Source: Symbiodinium natans
Taxonomy: Eukaryota; Sar; Dinophyceae; Suessiales; Symbiodiniaceae
Reading direction: 5' to 3'
Length of the DNA stretch: 64,000 nt
Assembly (NCBI GenBank): GCA_905221605.1
Contig: CAJNDS010001013.1
Span: 1-64,000 of the forward strand
The translations under genes and the position numbers were made by a program. Below the pieces are notes generated by a model. That model saw only the letters and a program-made list of their open reading frames with translations, had not been told where the DNA came from and searched no databases. Shown here piece by piece: positions 35,092 to 48,544 of the stretch; positions within the stretch are counted from its first letter, which is position 1, and every line of letters starts with the position of its first letter.

Positions 35092-35234
35092 CTTGGAGGT
35101 TCATGGTACTTACTAACCACTTATAACTGTACTTATAACCCTACTTATAATTGGGATAACCCCTCTAAGGCCCTTTAGGGGTATTATAAGTAGGGTTATA
35201 AGTACAGTTATAATTGGCTAGTAGGTACCATGAG
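35092..35234. mobile_element. MITE family C, copy 1
   Basis: CTTGGAGGTTCATGGTAC, then ACTTATAACTGTACTTATAA and CCCTACTTATAAT at left; the right half gives the complementary TTATAAGTAGGGTTATAAG, TACAGTTATAA and GTACCATGAGCC. A long near-palindrome of about 143 bases. Confidence 0.75.
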
Positions 35235-35865
35235 CCCTAAACCCAGGGAAGGCCCAAGCACAACGTCACCCATGCTGCCCGACGCCTAGCAAGGCCAACC
35301 CCTGAAACCTGACAACTCCTGACAGCCTCTGAATCTCAACCACGGAAGCCTACAGCCGAAACGAGGCCCCGGCTCGTAGAAGGAACGTCCCGGCCCGTAT
35401 TGAAGCAACAGCAGCGCGATGCCAGCAGTGAGCCAATAGATGAGCAGGGCCTTTGCTGCTGCCTAAAGCCAGATATAAGCCGCCTCTAATGATTCAAAGA
35501 AGCCTGCCCTTTTGTTGGGTTCTGTCTCTCACCCGTGACTTGGACGTCTCTGCCAGCACAAGATGGAGGTAGAAACCCTGCACCTTGAATTCTGACTAGC
35601 TCATGTCCTGCAACGAAACCCTAAACCCTAAACCCTGTAAGGACACGAAAACACGGAAGCTGGCCAAGTTGCACTGAAGATGGACACCACTGCCTGGACC
35701 AGGCAGCAGAGGGCTCAGAGACAGGGTCTGGGGTTCAAGGTTTAGGGTTCCGGTTTAGGGTTTAGGGTTCAGGGCTTAGGGCTTAAGGTCTATAGGGTCC
35801 AGAACTCGTACTCCGAGCCTCGGCATGCCACGGCACATCGAAAACCAGGTTAGTTCGGGTAGAGG

Positions 35866-35962
35866 GTTTGAGAGGGTTTAGGGTTTAGGGTTTAGGGTTT
35901 AGGGTTTAGGGTTTAGGGTTTAGGGTTTAGGGTTTAAGGTTTAGGGTTTAGGGTTTAGGGTT
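35866..35962 (+). repeat. TTTAGGG array
   Basis: About 13 units. Confidence 0.95.
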
Positions 35963-36095
35963 CGAAGTGCTGGGGTCCAAGGTGGCTGGTAGCTCCGGAC
36001 TTTGCACTTGCCCCAACCCCCAGACTACACCGAAATGCCGTCGACTTAGGGGCTTTTAAAGCATCAAAACCCAAGCACCTAAGCCCAACGGGCGT

Positions 36096-36190
36096 TTAGG
36101 GCTTAGGGCTTAGGGCTTAGGGTTTAGGGTTTAGGGTTTAGGGTTTAGGGTTTAGGGTTTAGTTAGGGTTTAGGGGTGTAGGGTTTAGGG
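36096..36190 (+). repeat. TTTAGGG array with CTTAGGG variants
   Basis: Starts with a block of CTTAGGG units that switch to TTTAGGG. Confidence 0.9.
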
Positions 36191-36727
36191 AATCTTCCCT
36201 CCCTAGCAACCCATGCTTCGGATGTGCCTGCGTGCCGAAAAGGGATGCGCTGGGTGCAGAGGGTGCCAGCTTGGCTTCGGGTCGACAGCGTACCATGAAC
36301 CTCCGGCGGTTGTTCACAAGGAGTTTCGGGGTGTAGGGTTTCGGGCTTGGGGTTTAGGGGTTCAGGGGTTTAGGGGTTCAGGGGTTTAGGGTTTGGTTTT
36401 TCACGTGTTAGGTAGGAGATATTCAGCTCTTTAAGGGATATCGGCCTCTCTTGGAAGGAGTGCGCAGCAAGCCGTTGCGGGGTATGTCTGAACACGTCTG
36501 CGCTCGAGGTTTTACGATGGCAGCGTGTTGCTTCGGGCAGAGGGGCTCTCGGCGAAATGAAGAGCGCCTCTCCCGACATAAACAGATCGGAGCCCAACCT
36601 CTCTCCTCCACCATATCACCACCAACAATACCCTTACAGCCTAATCCCCGCCTCCCGGGACTAAACCCTGCAAACCCCAAGCCGCGGAGACATGAACGCA
36701 CATCCCCTTTCCCTCCCTCTATCTATT

Positions 36728-36862
36728 AACCCTAAACCCTAAACCCTAAACCCTAAACCCTAAACCCTAAACCCTAAACCCTAAACCCTAAACCCTAAAC
36801 CCTAAACCCTAAACCCGAAACCCTAAACCCTAAACCCTAAACCCTAGACCCTAAACAAACCC
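36728..36862 (-). repeat. CCCTAAA array
   Basis: About 18 units with single-base variants in the right third. Confidence 0.95.
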
Positions 36863-37796
36863 ACACTGGTCTGGGTTGACAGATGCCGCCGGCATGCGAC
36901 ACCATGACCATGGCCAGGACAACGTCGGTGAGGATGAACTGCCACTCCTGGGTCTGTATATAGGCTTTAATTAGTGTTTAGGGTTTGAAGCGTGCCAAGC
37001 GGAATCGTGGTAGCCCGCAGACCTACCCACCCCAGGACTTCCCACTTACAACTCTCATGGAGTTGACAGATGCGGGGCGACAATATTTCCGTTTTTCTCC
37101 TGCCGTCGCGTTTTCGAACTTCTTGCAATCATCTTTTCATCCTTCTTTGCCTGTTCGGAGAAAGCCGGTGAGCTAAGCGCCAGAAGCATGTCAAGAAGAA
37201 TAAACCAACCCAACTTCAAAATGAAACCATTAGACTATCCAGCCATGGCAATAATACTAGAAAAAGTATTCACCTGCAAAGGTAGATCTTGGGCGGGGCG
37301 AGCATAACCCTAAACCCGAAACCCTGACCCTAATCCCTAAACAATTTAGAGTTTCGGGTTGTGGGTTTGGATTTAGGGTTTCAAACCCTCAACAAGAAGC
37401 CCAAGTGGAACTCAGCGTGACTGACACCAAGGCTGTACAACTTGGGGCGCTGCGCACCTTGCCTACGCACATCTTCCGAGGTACTTGAAGTCAGGGTTTA
37501 GGGTACAGGGTTTGGGGTTTGGGGTTTAGGGTTTGGAGTTTAGGGTTTACGGTTCAGGGGGAGGTTGAGGTACTTAGGGTTGAGGGTGAGGGTTCAGGGA
37601 TTCAGTTCTTGACAGGTCTGGGTTAAAGGGGTAGCAGCGCGGCAGGCAAGCACAAGAGGCACTGGATCCGGACTTGGAGGATATGCGTCACTCGATCAAA
37701 ATACCTGTTGCCAGAAGAACTCTTATGTTTCCCTTATAAACCTGTAGAGACCCTAAAACACTTCCAAAGCAGGACCTTTAGACCGGCTGGACTGAT

Positions 37797-37937
37797 CCCC
37801 CCCCCCAACCCCCCCCCAACCCCCCCCCAACCCCCCCCCAACCCCCCCCCCCAACCCCCCCCCAACCCCCCCCCCCAACCCCCCCCCCCCCCACCCCCCC
37901 CCCAAACCCCCCCCCCCCCCCCTCACCCCCCCAACCC
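37797..37937 (-). repeat. Long poly-C/A tract
   Basis: Runs of 7-14 C separated by AA, continuing directly into a CCCTAAA array at 37,932. It may be a degenerate telomere-type repeat that lost T. Confidence 0.85.
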
Positions 37938-37998
37938 TAAACCCTAAACCCTAAACCCTAAACCCTAAACCCTAAACCCTAAACTCTCAACCCTAAAC
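37932..37998 (-). repeat. CCCTAAA array
   Basis: About 9 units grown directly out of a poly-C/A tract. Confidence 0.95.
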
Positions 37999-38629
37999 AG
38001 ATCGGCCCAGCAGCGGCGAACGTCGAGTCGGTCCATATCAGTACCGCCAGCTTGGTAGAAGTAAGCATCAGGTTGTAGATCCTTGGCCGGCTAACTTTCA
38101 GCCGAGGGTTTTGGGGTTTAGGGTTTGGGGCTTAGGGTTAGTCCTCCTCATGGCAAGTAGTATAAGGATTTAGGGTTTGAGGTTAGAAAGGAGCCAAAGC
38201 CAAGGATCATGAAATAGATGAAGGTCGCCATGTTGGTTGCCTGAGCGATGTCGGCCAAAAGGAACCAGCGCGCGAAGCAAACAAACTCAGAACCCTCAGC
38301 CTCTAAACCTTAAACCCTGACCCCCTAATCCTTGAACCCTGACCTCCAACTCTGAACTTCTACACCCTAAACCCTAAACCTGAACTCTAAACGCAAATTA
38401 ACAAGCCTTAAGCCGGCACACCCTAAACCCGAAACCCTAAACCCCAAACCCTAAACCCTAAACCCCCAAACCCTAAGCCCCCAAACCCTACACCCCCGAC
38501 CTGGGCTTCGTAACGCCAGGTGGCCAAGCACGAGCGGCCTTCTTTGATCAGACCGGTGACGGCCGCCAGGCTGATGTAACCTGCGCTCCTAAACCCTGCA
38601 CAACCTCAACCAGGGGCTTGGTGCCTCTA

Positions 38630-38722
38630 ACCCTAAACCCTAAACCCTAAACCCTAAACCCTAAACCCTAAACCCTAAACCCTAAACCCTAAACTCCTAA
38701 ACCCTGCACTCCTAAACCCTAG
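38630..38722 (-). repeat. CCCTAAA array
   Basis: About 11 units plus two CTCCTAAACCCTG-type units. Confidence 0.95.
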
Positions 38723-40061
38723 TTGTTCGGGGTTTAAGGTTTCCTGCGCCCCTAAATCCGACACTCATAGAAGCCAAAAATGATGCTCTGTATAGTAATA
38801 GGATGACAATAACAGTAATACTCGCAAGAATCACAACTTTAAGGTTTAGGGCTTTTCAAGTCTGAGTCCTGGACTGGTTGGATTGAAGGGTTCGGGTTGC
38901 TTCCGCTTCGCCGTAAAAACAGGGGGCCTTAAGGGTAGAGGGTAGAGGGTTTAGGGTTTAGGGTGTATATTTGTAAAGGAATCGTAAGGGAATACCACTA
39001 GTAATTTTCCCCTCTATCACCCTGGCATCAGGTGCAGCCTTTGGCTGATCAGCCCTGGATGCTACTTTCTGCTACGGCTGCACTGGTCTTGGGGTTAGGG
39101 TTTAGGGCTTTGGTGGCTCCCCAGTTACGGGCTTCCCTCAGTGCCTAAAAGGATACCTGTTTTGGTTTGGTTTGAAAGGACCTGCTGGAAACATCACAGT
39201 TCGTCCTCTTCATCCTCTTTCCCATCTTCGTTCCTCCTTAGGGCTTAGGGTTTAGGGTTTCGGGTTTAGGGACGCCACATCCCTGAAACCCTAACAACTC
39301 CGAAGTCCCAGGCCAGAAGTCTAGCGCCGCAGGCCTTTCTCCATGAGCCCTTTGCTGCTGCTGAAGGGCGACACCTTGGGTTTTGGGTATCTTCGGTCTA
39401 GCCCGAAACCCTAAACCCTAATCCCTAAACCCCCCCAATCCTAATGAATCCTAAAAGCATAAAAGCTCTGCCCCGAAGCTGCCCAACCCCAAACCCGAAC
39501 CCGGGCGGGGGTGAGGGGCTGTTCCAGAATAGCAATTCTAATGCAAACGGACCCAGGAAGCTGACCCCAAGAAAAGATCAGTACCCCGAAATACCTTTGA
39601 GGCAGGCCTAAACCCCCCCCGGCTTAGAAGATTTTGGCCCCCCCCCCCCCCCCAGACCCCCAGAATCCGCATTATTGACACCCCCTCTTTTTTCCACCCC
39701 TCCAAATTCCGGGGACCAAAACAAGATGAGGGGGGGGGGTTTATTACTGGAACCCTAATATTAAACCCCAAACCCTAAACCACGAACCCCAAACCCTAAA
39801 CCCTAAACTCCAAACCCTAAACCCCAAACTCTAAACCCCAAACCCTAAACCCCAAACCCCAAACCCTAAACCCCAAACCCCCCTCTACTCCGCTCCGAGT
39901 CGCCATGGACGCTTCAGCCTCCGACAGGGCCAACCCGGCGTGGGCGGTGCGGAGGGCCCCTGGGCGACAGGTTGTACCCAGGGTTTAGGGTTTAGGGTTT
40001 GGGGTTTGGGGTTTAGGGTTTAGGTTTCCCAGGGCCAAATCTCCCCTTCATTAGGGAATAC

Positions 40062-40125
40062 ACATATATATATATATACACATATAGATATATATATATA
40101 CACATATATATATATATATATGTCT
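40062..40125. repeat. TA microsatellite
   Basis: ACACATATATATATATA units. Confidence 0.9.
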
Positions 40126-40575
40126 ATTATACACCTTGAACCATGAAGAGGTCCGAGGGTTTTCATGGGTGTAGGGCCTAGGGTTTTGGGATTTGTTGAG
40201 GTTCAGGGTGTACTTTGTTTTGTTTAGGGGTTCGGAAAGGTTTTTGCTAGAAAGCCAGAAACCGTCCTGTTGCCCCGTCCAGCGCGCAGCAAGTTTTAAA
40301 CAGTGACACCTCACTGAAACGACTAACCGACACAAACTCTACACCCTGAACAACAAACCCTAAACCTTGTATACCCTAAACCTTATAAACCCTAAACCCT
40401 ACACCCTAAACCCTAATCCCTAAACCCTAAACCCTAATCCACAAACTCTTTAAGCCCTAAGCCCAGAACTCGTCCCAGCCCTACCAGGCTGGCAAAGGCC
40501 GAGGCGCCGCAGTCGTTCCCACCATCGCCAGTCATCCCGGTCACAGTCTGCACGAATGTTCGAAACAGGCAGTGG

Positions 40576-40672
40576 TAGGGTTTAGGGTTTAGGGTTTAGG
40601 GTTTTAGGGTTTTAGGGTTTTTGGGTTTTAGGGTTTTAGGGTTTCGGGTTTTTGGGGTTTTAGGGTTTAGGG
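40576..40672 (+). repeat. TTTAGGG/TTTTAGGG mixed array
   Basis: Four 7-mers then 8-mers and TTTTTGGG variants. Confidence 0.9.
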
Positions 40673-40778
40673 CTTGGAGACTTCACGATTAGCGGGCTCT
40701 GCTTTTCCGAAAAAAAGTTGACACATGCGCTTCAAGATTCACTGAACCTTTGGCGATAAGCAGTTTAAACTTGACTTT

Positions 40779-40946
40779 AGGATTTAGGGTTTTAAGGTTT
40801 AAGGCTTTAAGGGTTTAAGGGCTTAAGGGTTTAAGGGTTTAAGGGTTTAAGGGTATAAGGGTTTAAGGGTTTAAGGGTTTAAGGGTTTAGGGGTTTAAGG
40901 GTTCAAGGGTTTAGGGTTTGGGGTTTAGGGTTTGGGATTTAGGGCT
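40779..40946 (+). repeat. TTTAAGGG-variant array
   Basis: Homogeneous 8-mer GTTTAAGG run, a local conversion of the telomere-like unit to a different variant. Confidence 0.9.
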
Positions 40947-41627
40947 TCGTGTGCATCTCAAACTGGGCACCCGGCCCCTTCTTCACCGTAACTTTGCCAC
41001 AAGGTAATGACTTTGATTTTGTCCTCGGTGAGCTGTGGCAGCCCTAAAATAAAGCGTAAGGATCATTTTAGGGTTTAGGGTTTAGGGTCTGAGGGTTCGA
41101 CCCAAAGAGCCCTAGAAACACCACTTGCTTAAGGAATAGTTTAGGGTTTAGGGTTAGGGTGTGGGTTTAGGTACCATGAATCTTCCTACAGACCCCTGGT
41201 ATAGTGAAAGGTATATTCCTTTAAGGGGTATGAAGCGCTCTTGGGGTGAATTTTGTCCAAAGGGCCTAAGCCCACGAAGAAACTGACACATCACATGCGG
41301 ATCCGACTGTGTTGAAGAACTTGATGCTGAGCGCAGAGCTCCAAGAGCGTTTCAAAGTTTAGGGCTAGGGTTTAGGGTTTAGGGGCTTGGCTTAGGGCTT
41401 AGGGTTTAGGGCAACAACAAGCCTAAGTGACGGAAAACGCAAGGTCTGTTCATGAATATTCAGGCAAGGCTCATCGGGCTTCATGCGGCCAAACACCTGC
41501 AAACGCACAGCTCACTCCCGGATCCCACCATGTCTCGAATCTTGGCTGCACTTAGGAGGGTAGCTATAAATCAAGTTTTTAGCTGCCTCACTAGGAACCA
41601 ATGAACCCAAAAAGGCTAAGGATCTAA

Positions 41628-42281
<654 letters not shown>

Positions 42282-42951
42282 TAGACCCTTGCCCCCTTAA
42301 CCTAAACCACAAAAAACCCAACCACCTAAACCCTAAACCCTAAACCCTAAACCCTAAACCCAATACCCAAAACCCTAAACCTGAGCCCTGAACCATTCTG
42401 AACCCCAGGCCTTCACAGCGGGAAGCATCTCCGCAAGCTCCTCGCGCTGCTCGCGAAGCAGCCTCGAAACCGCTTAGGGTTGAGGGTTCAGGGTTTGGGG
42501 TTTAGGATTCAGGGCCCCCCGAGCCGACAGCCCTAAAAACCTCAATCCTCCAGGCCCAAATTCTGCTGAAGCGCAAGCCCTACGCCCCAAAACCCCAAAC
42601 CCCGAACCCTAGACCCTAAACCCCGAACCTGAACCTTAAGTTGTGCGTCTGGAACTTTCTGGGCTTGCAGCCAAGAACCCTGCTGTTGCTGGCGTTCGCT
42701 AATTGCTAAACTTCCCTGACTTTTGTCATGCCCTAAACCCTGAAAACCTTAAACCCTCAACCCTCAACCCTAAGCCCTAAACCCTAAACCCTAAGGCCTA
42801 AACCCCAAACCCTAAATCCTAAACCCTAAGCCCTAAAGCCTGGAACTTCTGCTTGTGTTTTCAAAGGCATGAAAAGCATAGGGGTTTAGTGGGCACCAAG
42901 CCCTACAAGCCCCTCATTCCTTCATGTCAGCCCAAGCTCTAAACCCTAAAC

Positions 42952-43050
42952 TTGGGATGTTCCCCCTTAGACTAACAGCCCTTAGTAGGGATTCTTGCAC
43001 CCCCCTATTCTCATCCCAATTAAGGACTGTCAGTATAAGGGGGAACATCC
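42952..43050. mobile_element. MITE family A, copy 6 (best preserved)
   Basis: TTGGGATGTTCCCCCTTAGACTAACAG at left, and CTGTCAGTATAAGGGGGAACATCC at right, nearly perfect complements over about 25 bases. Flanked by CCCTAAA arrays on both sides. Confidence 0.8.
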
Positions 43051-43062
43051 GCAACCCTAAAC

Positions 43063-43134
43063 CCTAAACCCTCAACCCTAAAACCCTAAAACCCTAAAAC
43101 CCTAAACCCTAAACCCTAAACCCTAAACCCTAGA
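43063..43134 (-). repeat. CCCTAAA array
   Basis: Directly abuts MITE family A copy 6. Confidence 0.9.
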
Positions 43135-43863
43135 AGGGCCCACGCCCCAGAGCAGACAGGCAGCCATCGGAACGCGGACTGGCTCAGCGCAAGCCTCAGC
43201 TTGTGATCTTGCGAGGCCTTTAGTGCAGCTTAGGGTTCAGGGGTTGGGGTTTAGGGTTTAGCGTTTCGGGTTTAGGATTTAGGATTTAGGGTTCTTTTTT
43301 CAGGTCTAGGGTTTGTTGCTTAGGTTTTAGGGTTTGGGGCTGAGGGCTTTGGTTAGGGTCTCTTCTTTTGCTTCAGAACTGCAGCTCTTGGATGCCAGTG
43401 GGGTGTCCGTCGCACCGACCCAACGACCCGACGCGGAAAACAACTCTCTGCGGTTTAGGGTCTATGTGCTTCTTCTTGGCTTTAGTAAGGTTCAGGGTTC
43501 ATAGGGTTTGGAGCAACCTGCAAGGAGGGGGGGATATACCCTGCCATAATTGCTCCAGCAAAGAAGGCCTCTACACCCCTCTCCTCCCCCCCCCCCCCCC
43601 CCCCCCACCCCGGAAAAAGGAAAACAGAGAGTCAATGTACCCAACATTCAGCTACACCTTCCCCCTTTGGTAAGAGTATATGACAGCTTCGTAAGGGGGA
43701 AGCCCCCAACCCAATTTGAAAATCCGACATCCTAAGCCTGAAATGGGAGTTTACGAAAACAAGAAGAGGGTTAAGAAGGGTTCCCTTTGCAGGGCCCACC
43801 TTATCCTACCTAGGAGATACTACTTGCCAAAGAATAGAAAGATGGGCAGCGATTGAGGCACCC

Positions 43864-43955
43864 CTAAACCCGAAACCCTAAACCCTAAACCCTAAACCCG
43901 AAACCCGAAACCCTAAACCCTAAACCCTAAACCCTAAACCCTAAACCCTAAACCT
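43864..43955 (-). repeat. CCCTAAA array
   Basis: About 13 units, several CCCGAAA. Confidence 0.95.
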
Positions 43956-44269
43956 GCAAGCAGCGATTGAGGCCCTGGCTCAACCCCATCGCGCCTCCAT
44001 GTCTGGGCCACGCCGTCCTCGCAGGGGGGACTAGGATGTGGTGGTTTGGGGGGTTTGGGTGGTTTTTTGGGGGGGGTTTGGGGGGGTTTGGGGGGGTTTG
44101 GGGGGGTTTAGGGTTTAGGGTGTGGTCTAGGTCTTCAGGGTTTTATTCTTCGGGTTTAGGGGTTGTAGGGCTTTTCGGGTGAGGGTTTGAGAGGTTTCCA
44201 GTTTAGGCCTTAGGAGAGGCCCCCACAACGCCCCTGTGACGTGCCGGTGTGCTCCGAACGCCAATCCCA

Positions 44270-44407
44270 GAGACTCCAATACCCCTTGATTAAAGGAATA
44301 CTCCTATAACCATATAAGGAACCCTCTTATACTTTAAGGACTATTCCTGAATTAAGCGAGCCTCTTTTTTATAAGGACTATTCCTTAATTAGGGGGCATG
44401 GGCCTCT
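44270..44407. mobile_element. MITE family B, copy 2
   Basis: GAGACTCCAATACCCCTTGATTAAAGGAATA at left; TAAGGACTATTCCTTAATTAGGGGG at right; a further ATTCCTGAATTAAG arm within. Confidence 0.65.
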
Positions 44408-44596
44408 AAACCCTAAACCCTCAAACCTAAACCCTAAACCCTAAACCCAAACCCTAAACCCTAAACCCCATTGGAGTACCTGCGATGCTCAAGACCCTCA
44501 ACACCTCCCAGGGTCGCACCTTAGTGTCCACATCCCTCCAGCGGATGCCGGTGTCTGGACTATCTGGGCACTCCCCAATCAGTACCTTGCAGCTGC

Positions 44597-44655
44597 GGGT
44601 TTAGGGTTTAGGGTTTAGGGTTTAGGGTTTAGGGTTTAGGGTTTAGGGTTTAGGG
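44597..44655 (+). repeat. TTTAGGG array
   Basis: About 8 units between two family B elements. Confidence 0.95.
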
Positions 44656-44820
44656 GTTGTTTGCAGGGCTCAGGCCCTAAACATCTCAGGGCCGAGGGTT
44701 TTAAGGCCGTTATAAGGGCTGCCGCCACACTCAACAGGGAACCGTTTTGCGGCACAAACGGCTTTTCAACACCTTGCTCCAAGGTGTAGACAGCGGCAAC
44801 GGCAACGGCAACGGCCCAAA

Positions 44821-44917
44821 GAGCCCAATACCACTTAACTAAGGAATATTCCTTGAATCATACAAAGGATCCCTATATGGTTTAAGGAATGTTGCTTAAT
44901 TAAGGGGTCTTGGGCTC
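44821..44917. mobile_element. MITE family B, copy 3
   Basis: GAGCCCAATACC at left and GGTCTTGGGCTC at right enclose TTAACTAAGGAATATTCCTT and TTTAAGGAATGTTGCTTAAT arms. The outer octamer GAGCCCAA/TTGGGCTC is perfect. Confidence 0.75.
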
Positions 44918-45519
44918 TCTGGGGGCAACGGCAAGGACAAGGACAAGGTTCAGCCGTCCGCTGCGTACCTGTCTAATTTCTTCAATGGGTGCTCACTCTT
45001 CGGCACCGCCTATAACGTTACTAACTATTGCTAGCCGGAGAACTACTTATGACCGCTTGGGAAACCCGGAAAACTCCCAAGAGACCAGTCGGGATGCCTT
45101 GGCGTCCTCGGAAATGATTCCACCTCAGTAGCCGGCAACTTGGAAAGCGCGCGGTTTGAGGGCTTAGGGTTTAGAGTTTCGGGAAGTTCTGGTAGTAGTT
45201 CTCCGTCGAGGCTGCATGCCGGTGTGGAATCCCATATTGCCCATAACTTTGTTCTCCGCAACACAAAATGCTTCTAGGCCAACTAAGGATTCTTATCTAC
45301 TTATGTTCAAAATATCCACAAGGCCCTCCTTGAAGAGGCCCTGTGCTTGACTTTCTGGCAAACCAAGGCACACTGGCGGCCAATGCTTACGCCGGTGGTG
45401 GTGTTGTCGCCCGTGCAAATGACACAGCTGATGCCTTGACTCTGCACGGGGCCCAGGGCCCGGGCTTAGGGTTAAGCGTTTGGCGTTGCATACGTTTCTG
45501 GGAGTTTAGGAAAATAGGG

Positions 45520-45635
45520 GGACCCCTGAGATAGACCCCCCACATAGTAGGCTTCCTTTATAATAAGGACCCCAATAAGGTACACCCCCCCCCCCCCCCC
45601 CCCCCCCCCCCTCAATTTCGGAAATCCCGAATATG
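45520..45635 (-). repeat. Dispersed repeat family F, copy 4
   Basis: Reverse complement gives GTACCTTATTGGGGTCCTTA and GCCTACTATGTGGGGGGTCTA; a run of 20 or more C residues has expanded within it. Confidence 0.55.
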
Positions 45636-45639
45636 CTTT

Positions 45640-47520
45640 CCACGACCTCCTCGACCACAAAAGTGGGCTATGCACCCTAAACCCTACACCCTAAACCCTA
45701 AAACCTAATTCTGGGGCGATCTGCCACATTGATGCGTACTTTGGGTCTAGCGCGGCTTCTTTTTTTACACAAAAGCCCCGCTTACATCCAGCAGCAGCTT
45801 GAGGTGTGTAGGGCTCATAGGGGAAAGGAGATAATTAGGGTGGTTCCCTAAACCCTAAACCCTAGACCTAAACCCTGAACCCTGAACCCTAAACCCTAAG
45901 CCCTAAACCCTAAGCCCTAAACCCTAAACCCTAGGCATAACTAGGGTTTGGGGTATAGGGGTTAGAAGGGCAGAGGGTTTGGGTTTAGGGGCACGGGAAG
46001 GGCATGACACCTTGAGGTTTGGAGTCGCGGGGCGGTTGCAAAGAAGCAAGATAAGGTAGGGGGAAGGAGCCCGGAACCTCTAACCCTGAACCCTAAACCC
46101 GAAACCCTAAACCCTAAATCCTAAGCCCCACAAGTGACAAGCCCTTCTAACCTTCGAGCCCTCAAGCCCCAAGGCCTAGAGGAAACCTGTAGTGCTTGGC
46201 GCCTTCATCCCTAGCGGCCCAAGAAAGGAAAAGGGTGCCTGTTTTTGTTCAATGGAGACATTACGGGATCCTACGCTCCAAACTTACTTCTCCAATAACC
46301 CAGGAATAAGAAAGGTTGAACTTTATTCTTCCTACTAAATAAATATACCCCAAAAAGTCTACAGTTCAGCTGTTGGCTAAATAAGTAGCCCCGAAATCCT
46401 AGACCATCAGCCCTAATCCCGAAATCAACCCGACAAACACCCTAAAACCCCTCGCCGCACTTTCGGGAAAACCCTAGAGCACAAAAACAACTAATCAAAA
46501 AAAAGAGCAACCGACAGCGGGGAATGAGGGTACTGCTGGGCGTCGTGCAGAGTCTTGTCACGCCCCCCCCCCCCCCCCCCCGCCCCCCTCCCGTAGGATC
46601 CTGTGGTTCAAGGTCTCGGGGTGGGTGGGGATAAACTAGGGTTAAAAGCTTAAGATTATAGAGCCTCAGGGTTTCGGTGCTAGGAATGGTCAAGCCTCCA
46701 CCAGTTCTACAAGTACGTGACCGAAGACACCAAACCCAAAACCCTGTAAACCCATTCAACCCTACAAACCCTCTAAGCCCTGCAGCGCAGAAACACTAAA
46801 CCCTAAAACAAACCTGTGAAACCTCTAAATCCTGTAGCACAGTATAAAACCCCATAAGCCCAACAAGCCCTATTAACCCCAAACACCCTAAAACACTATG
46901 AAAACCCCTAAAAACCCTAGAATAATTCTAGACGCCCTAACAACCCGAAAAGAAAAAACAAAAACACTATGAACCCTATAAGCCCAATAAACCCTAAACC
47001 CCAAACCCTACACCCTAAACCCTAAACTCTAAACCCCATAAGCCCAATAAACCCCGAAAACCCTGAATGCAGATGCCATGCCACCACCGAGCTTCAGCTC
47101 CTGCAAACACCAGCTCTGGGTTTAGGGGTTCTTGGCTTAGGCCGAGATTGATTCTGGATCAGGGCTTAGTGTTCAGGGTTTAAGGTTTAGGGTTTAGGGA
47201 TCAGGGTGTAGGGTTTAGGGTCTTTAGGGTTTAGGGTTTAGGGTTCAGGGTTTAGGGTTTAGGCCTGTGCATGTAGACGGGCTTTCGGCTTCCGGCCACA
47301 GAGGTCGAGGGGTTTAGGGGCTTTCGGTTCAGGGGCTTGGTGCCTTTCATCCTAAACCCTAAACCCTAAACCCTAAACCCTAAACCATAGGCCGCCCGCG
47401 CCAGGCGGCGGCCGGTACAACTGAACGCTACCGCTTCGAGATCAGCTTGCTTTGCCAAGCAGATCGAGCTTGCCACACCTGATGCATCCCTGCTAGCCAT
47501 AGGGCACAATGTAATAATGG
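45640..47520. other. Repeat mosaic without genes
   Basis: Scattered single CCCTAAA units and relatives, a poly-C tract at 46,561-46,581, and ordinary unique sequence. No coding signal seen. Confidence 0.5.
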
Positions 47521-47579
47521 ATTAACCCTAAACCCCCGACGCGCGACCCCGGCGGGGGAGGTCGGGCCTAAGAAGCTGT

Positions 47580-47910
47580 TGCGCCCCCGCCAGGTTGCCC
47601 CCGCCAGGGTTGCCCCCGCCAGCCAGGGTTGCCCCCGCCAGGGTTGCCGCCACCAGCCAGGGTTGCCCCCGCCAGGGTTTGCCCCCGCCAGGGTTGCCCC
47701 CGCCAGGGTTGCCCCCGCCAGGGTTGCCCCCGCCAGGGTTGCCCCCGCCAGGGTTGCCCCCGCCAGGGTTGGCTTGGTCAGGGTTGCCCCACCAGGGTTG
47801 CCCCCCCCGGCAGGGTTGCCCCCGCCAGGGTTGCCCTCGCCAGAGTTGCCCCCGCCGGAGTTGCCCCCCGCCAGGGTTGCCCCCGCCAGGGTTGCCTCGC
47901 CAGGGTGACA
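47580..47910 (+). repeat. 15-bp minisatellite cluster 1
   Basis: About 20 units of GGGTTGCCCCCGCCA. The 15-bp unit has no stop in any of six frames, which explains the long overlapping ORFs here. Confidence 0.9.
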
Positions 47911-48014
47911 GGGTTGAATGGGTTGGTCGCAGTTGTATCGGGAATTGGCCTCGCCGCCAATTCAGGAATCGTGCACCTATATGCTTCGTCGGTCCATTAG
48001 GTTTATACCTCACC

Positions 48015-48205
48015 TTGCCTCCGCCAGGGTTGCTAGGGCCAGGGTTGCCACCACCAGGGTTCCGAGGTTTAGCAGGGTTGCCTCTGCCAGGGTTGCCCCC
48101 GCCAGGGTTGCCCCCGCCAGGGTTGCCCCCGCCAGGGTTGCCCCCGCCAGGGTGGCCCCCGCCAGGGTTGCCCCGCCAGGATGCCCCAGGGTTGCCCCCG
48201 CCTTT
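48015..48205 (+). repeat. 15-bp minisatellite cluster 2
   Basis: About 11 units including diverged ones (GGGTTGCCACCACCA) at the left edge. Confidence 0.85.
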
Positions 48206-48540
48206 TTTCATATTTTTAATCCACATTTTCTATCTTCTAATATTCCTTTAAGGAATTCCACTAATAATAAAATAGCATTTTTCCTTTCATTATTATCGGC
48301 TTCTCTTCTTTCTCACATCCAGATAATGCATTAGAAGCATGTGGGTTACTTACTTCTTTACATATCGTACCTGAATGGTATTTCTTATGCCAATTGCTAT
48401 GTTAAAAGCTGTACCAGATGAAAATGCAGGATTCATTATCTTATTTACTTCTTCTTCATCCTATTTTACTTTATGAGTAGTCTTTCAATGTCACTCTATT
48501 CTATAATTAAGACGTCCAGTAGATTTAATGGTTTTTATCG
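48206..48540. other. AT-rich island between minisatellite clusters
   Basis: Sharply A/T-rich compared with everything around it (TATTCCTTTAAGGAATTCC, AATAATAAAATAGC and similar). No open frame longer than a few tens of codons that I would trust; a short minus-strand run reads [20 protein letters not shown] before stops. Origin unclear. Confidence 0.5.
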
Positions 48541-48544
48541 CAAC

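Noticed and set aside
47580-48205. CRISPR-like regular direct repeats
   Set aside because: Units are contiguous 15-mers without unique spacers, in a eukaryotic repeat mosaic.
47528-48226. GGGNP/AGATL repeat protein on the minus strand, resembling a pentapeptide-repeat protein
   Set aside because: The 15-bp unit lacks stops in all frames and other frames are equally long; no unique flanking domain.
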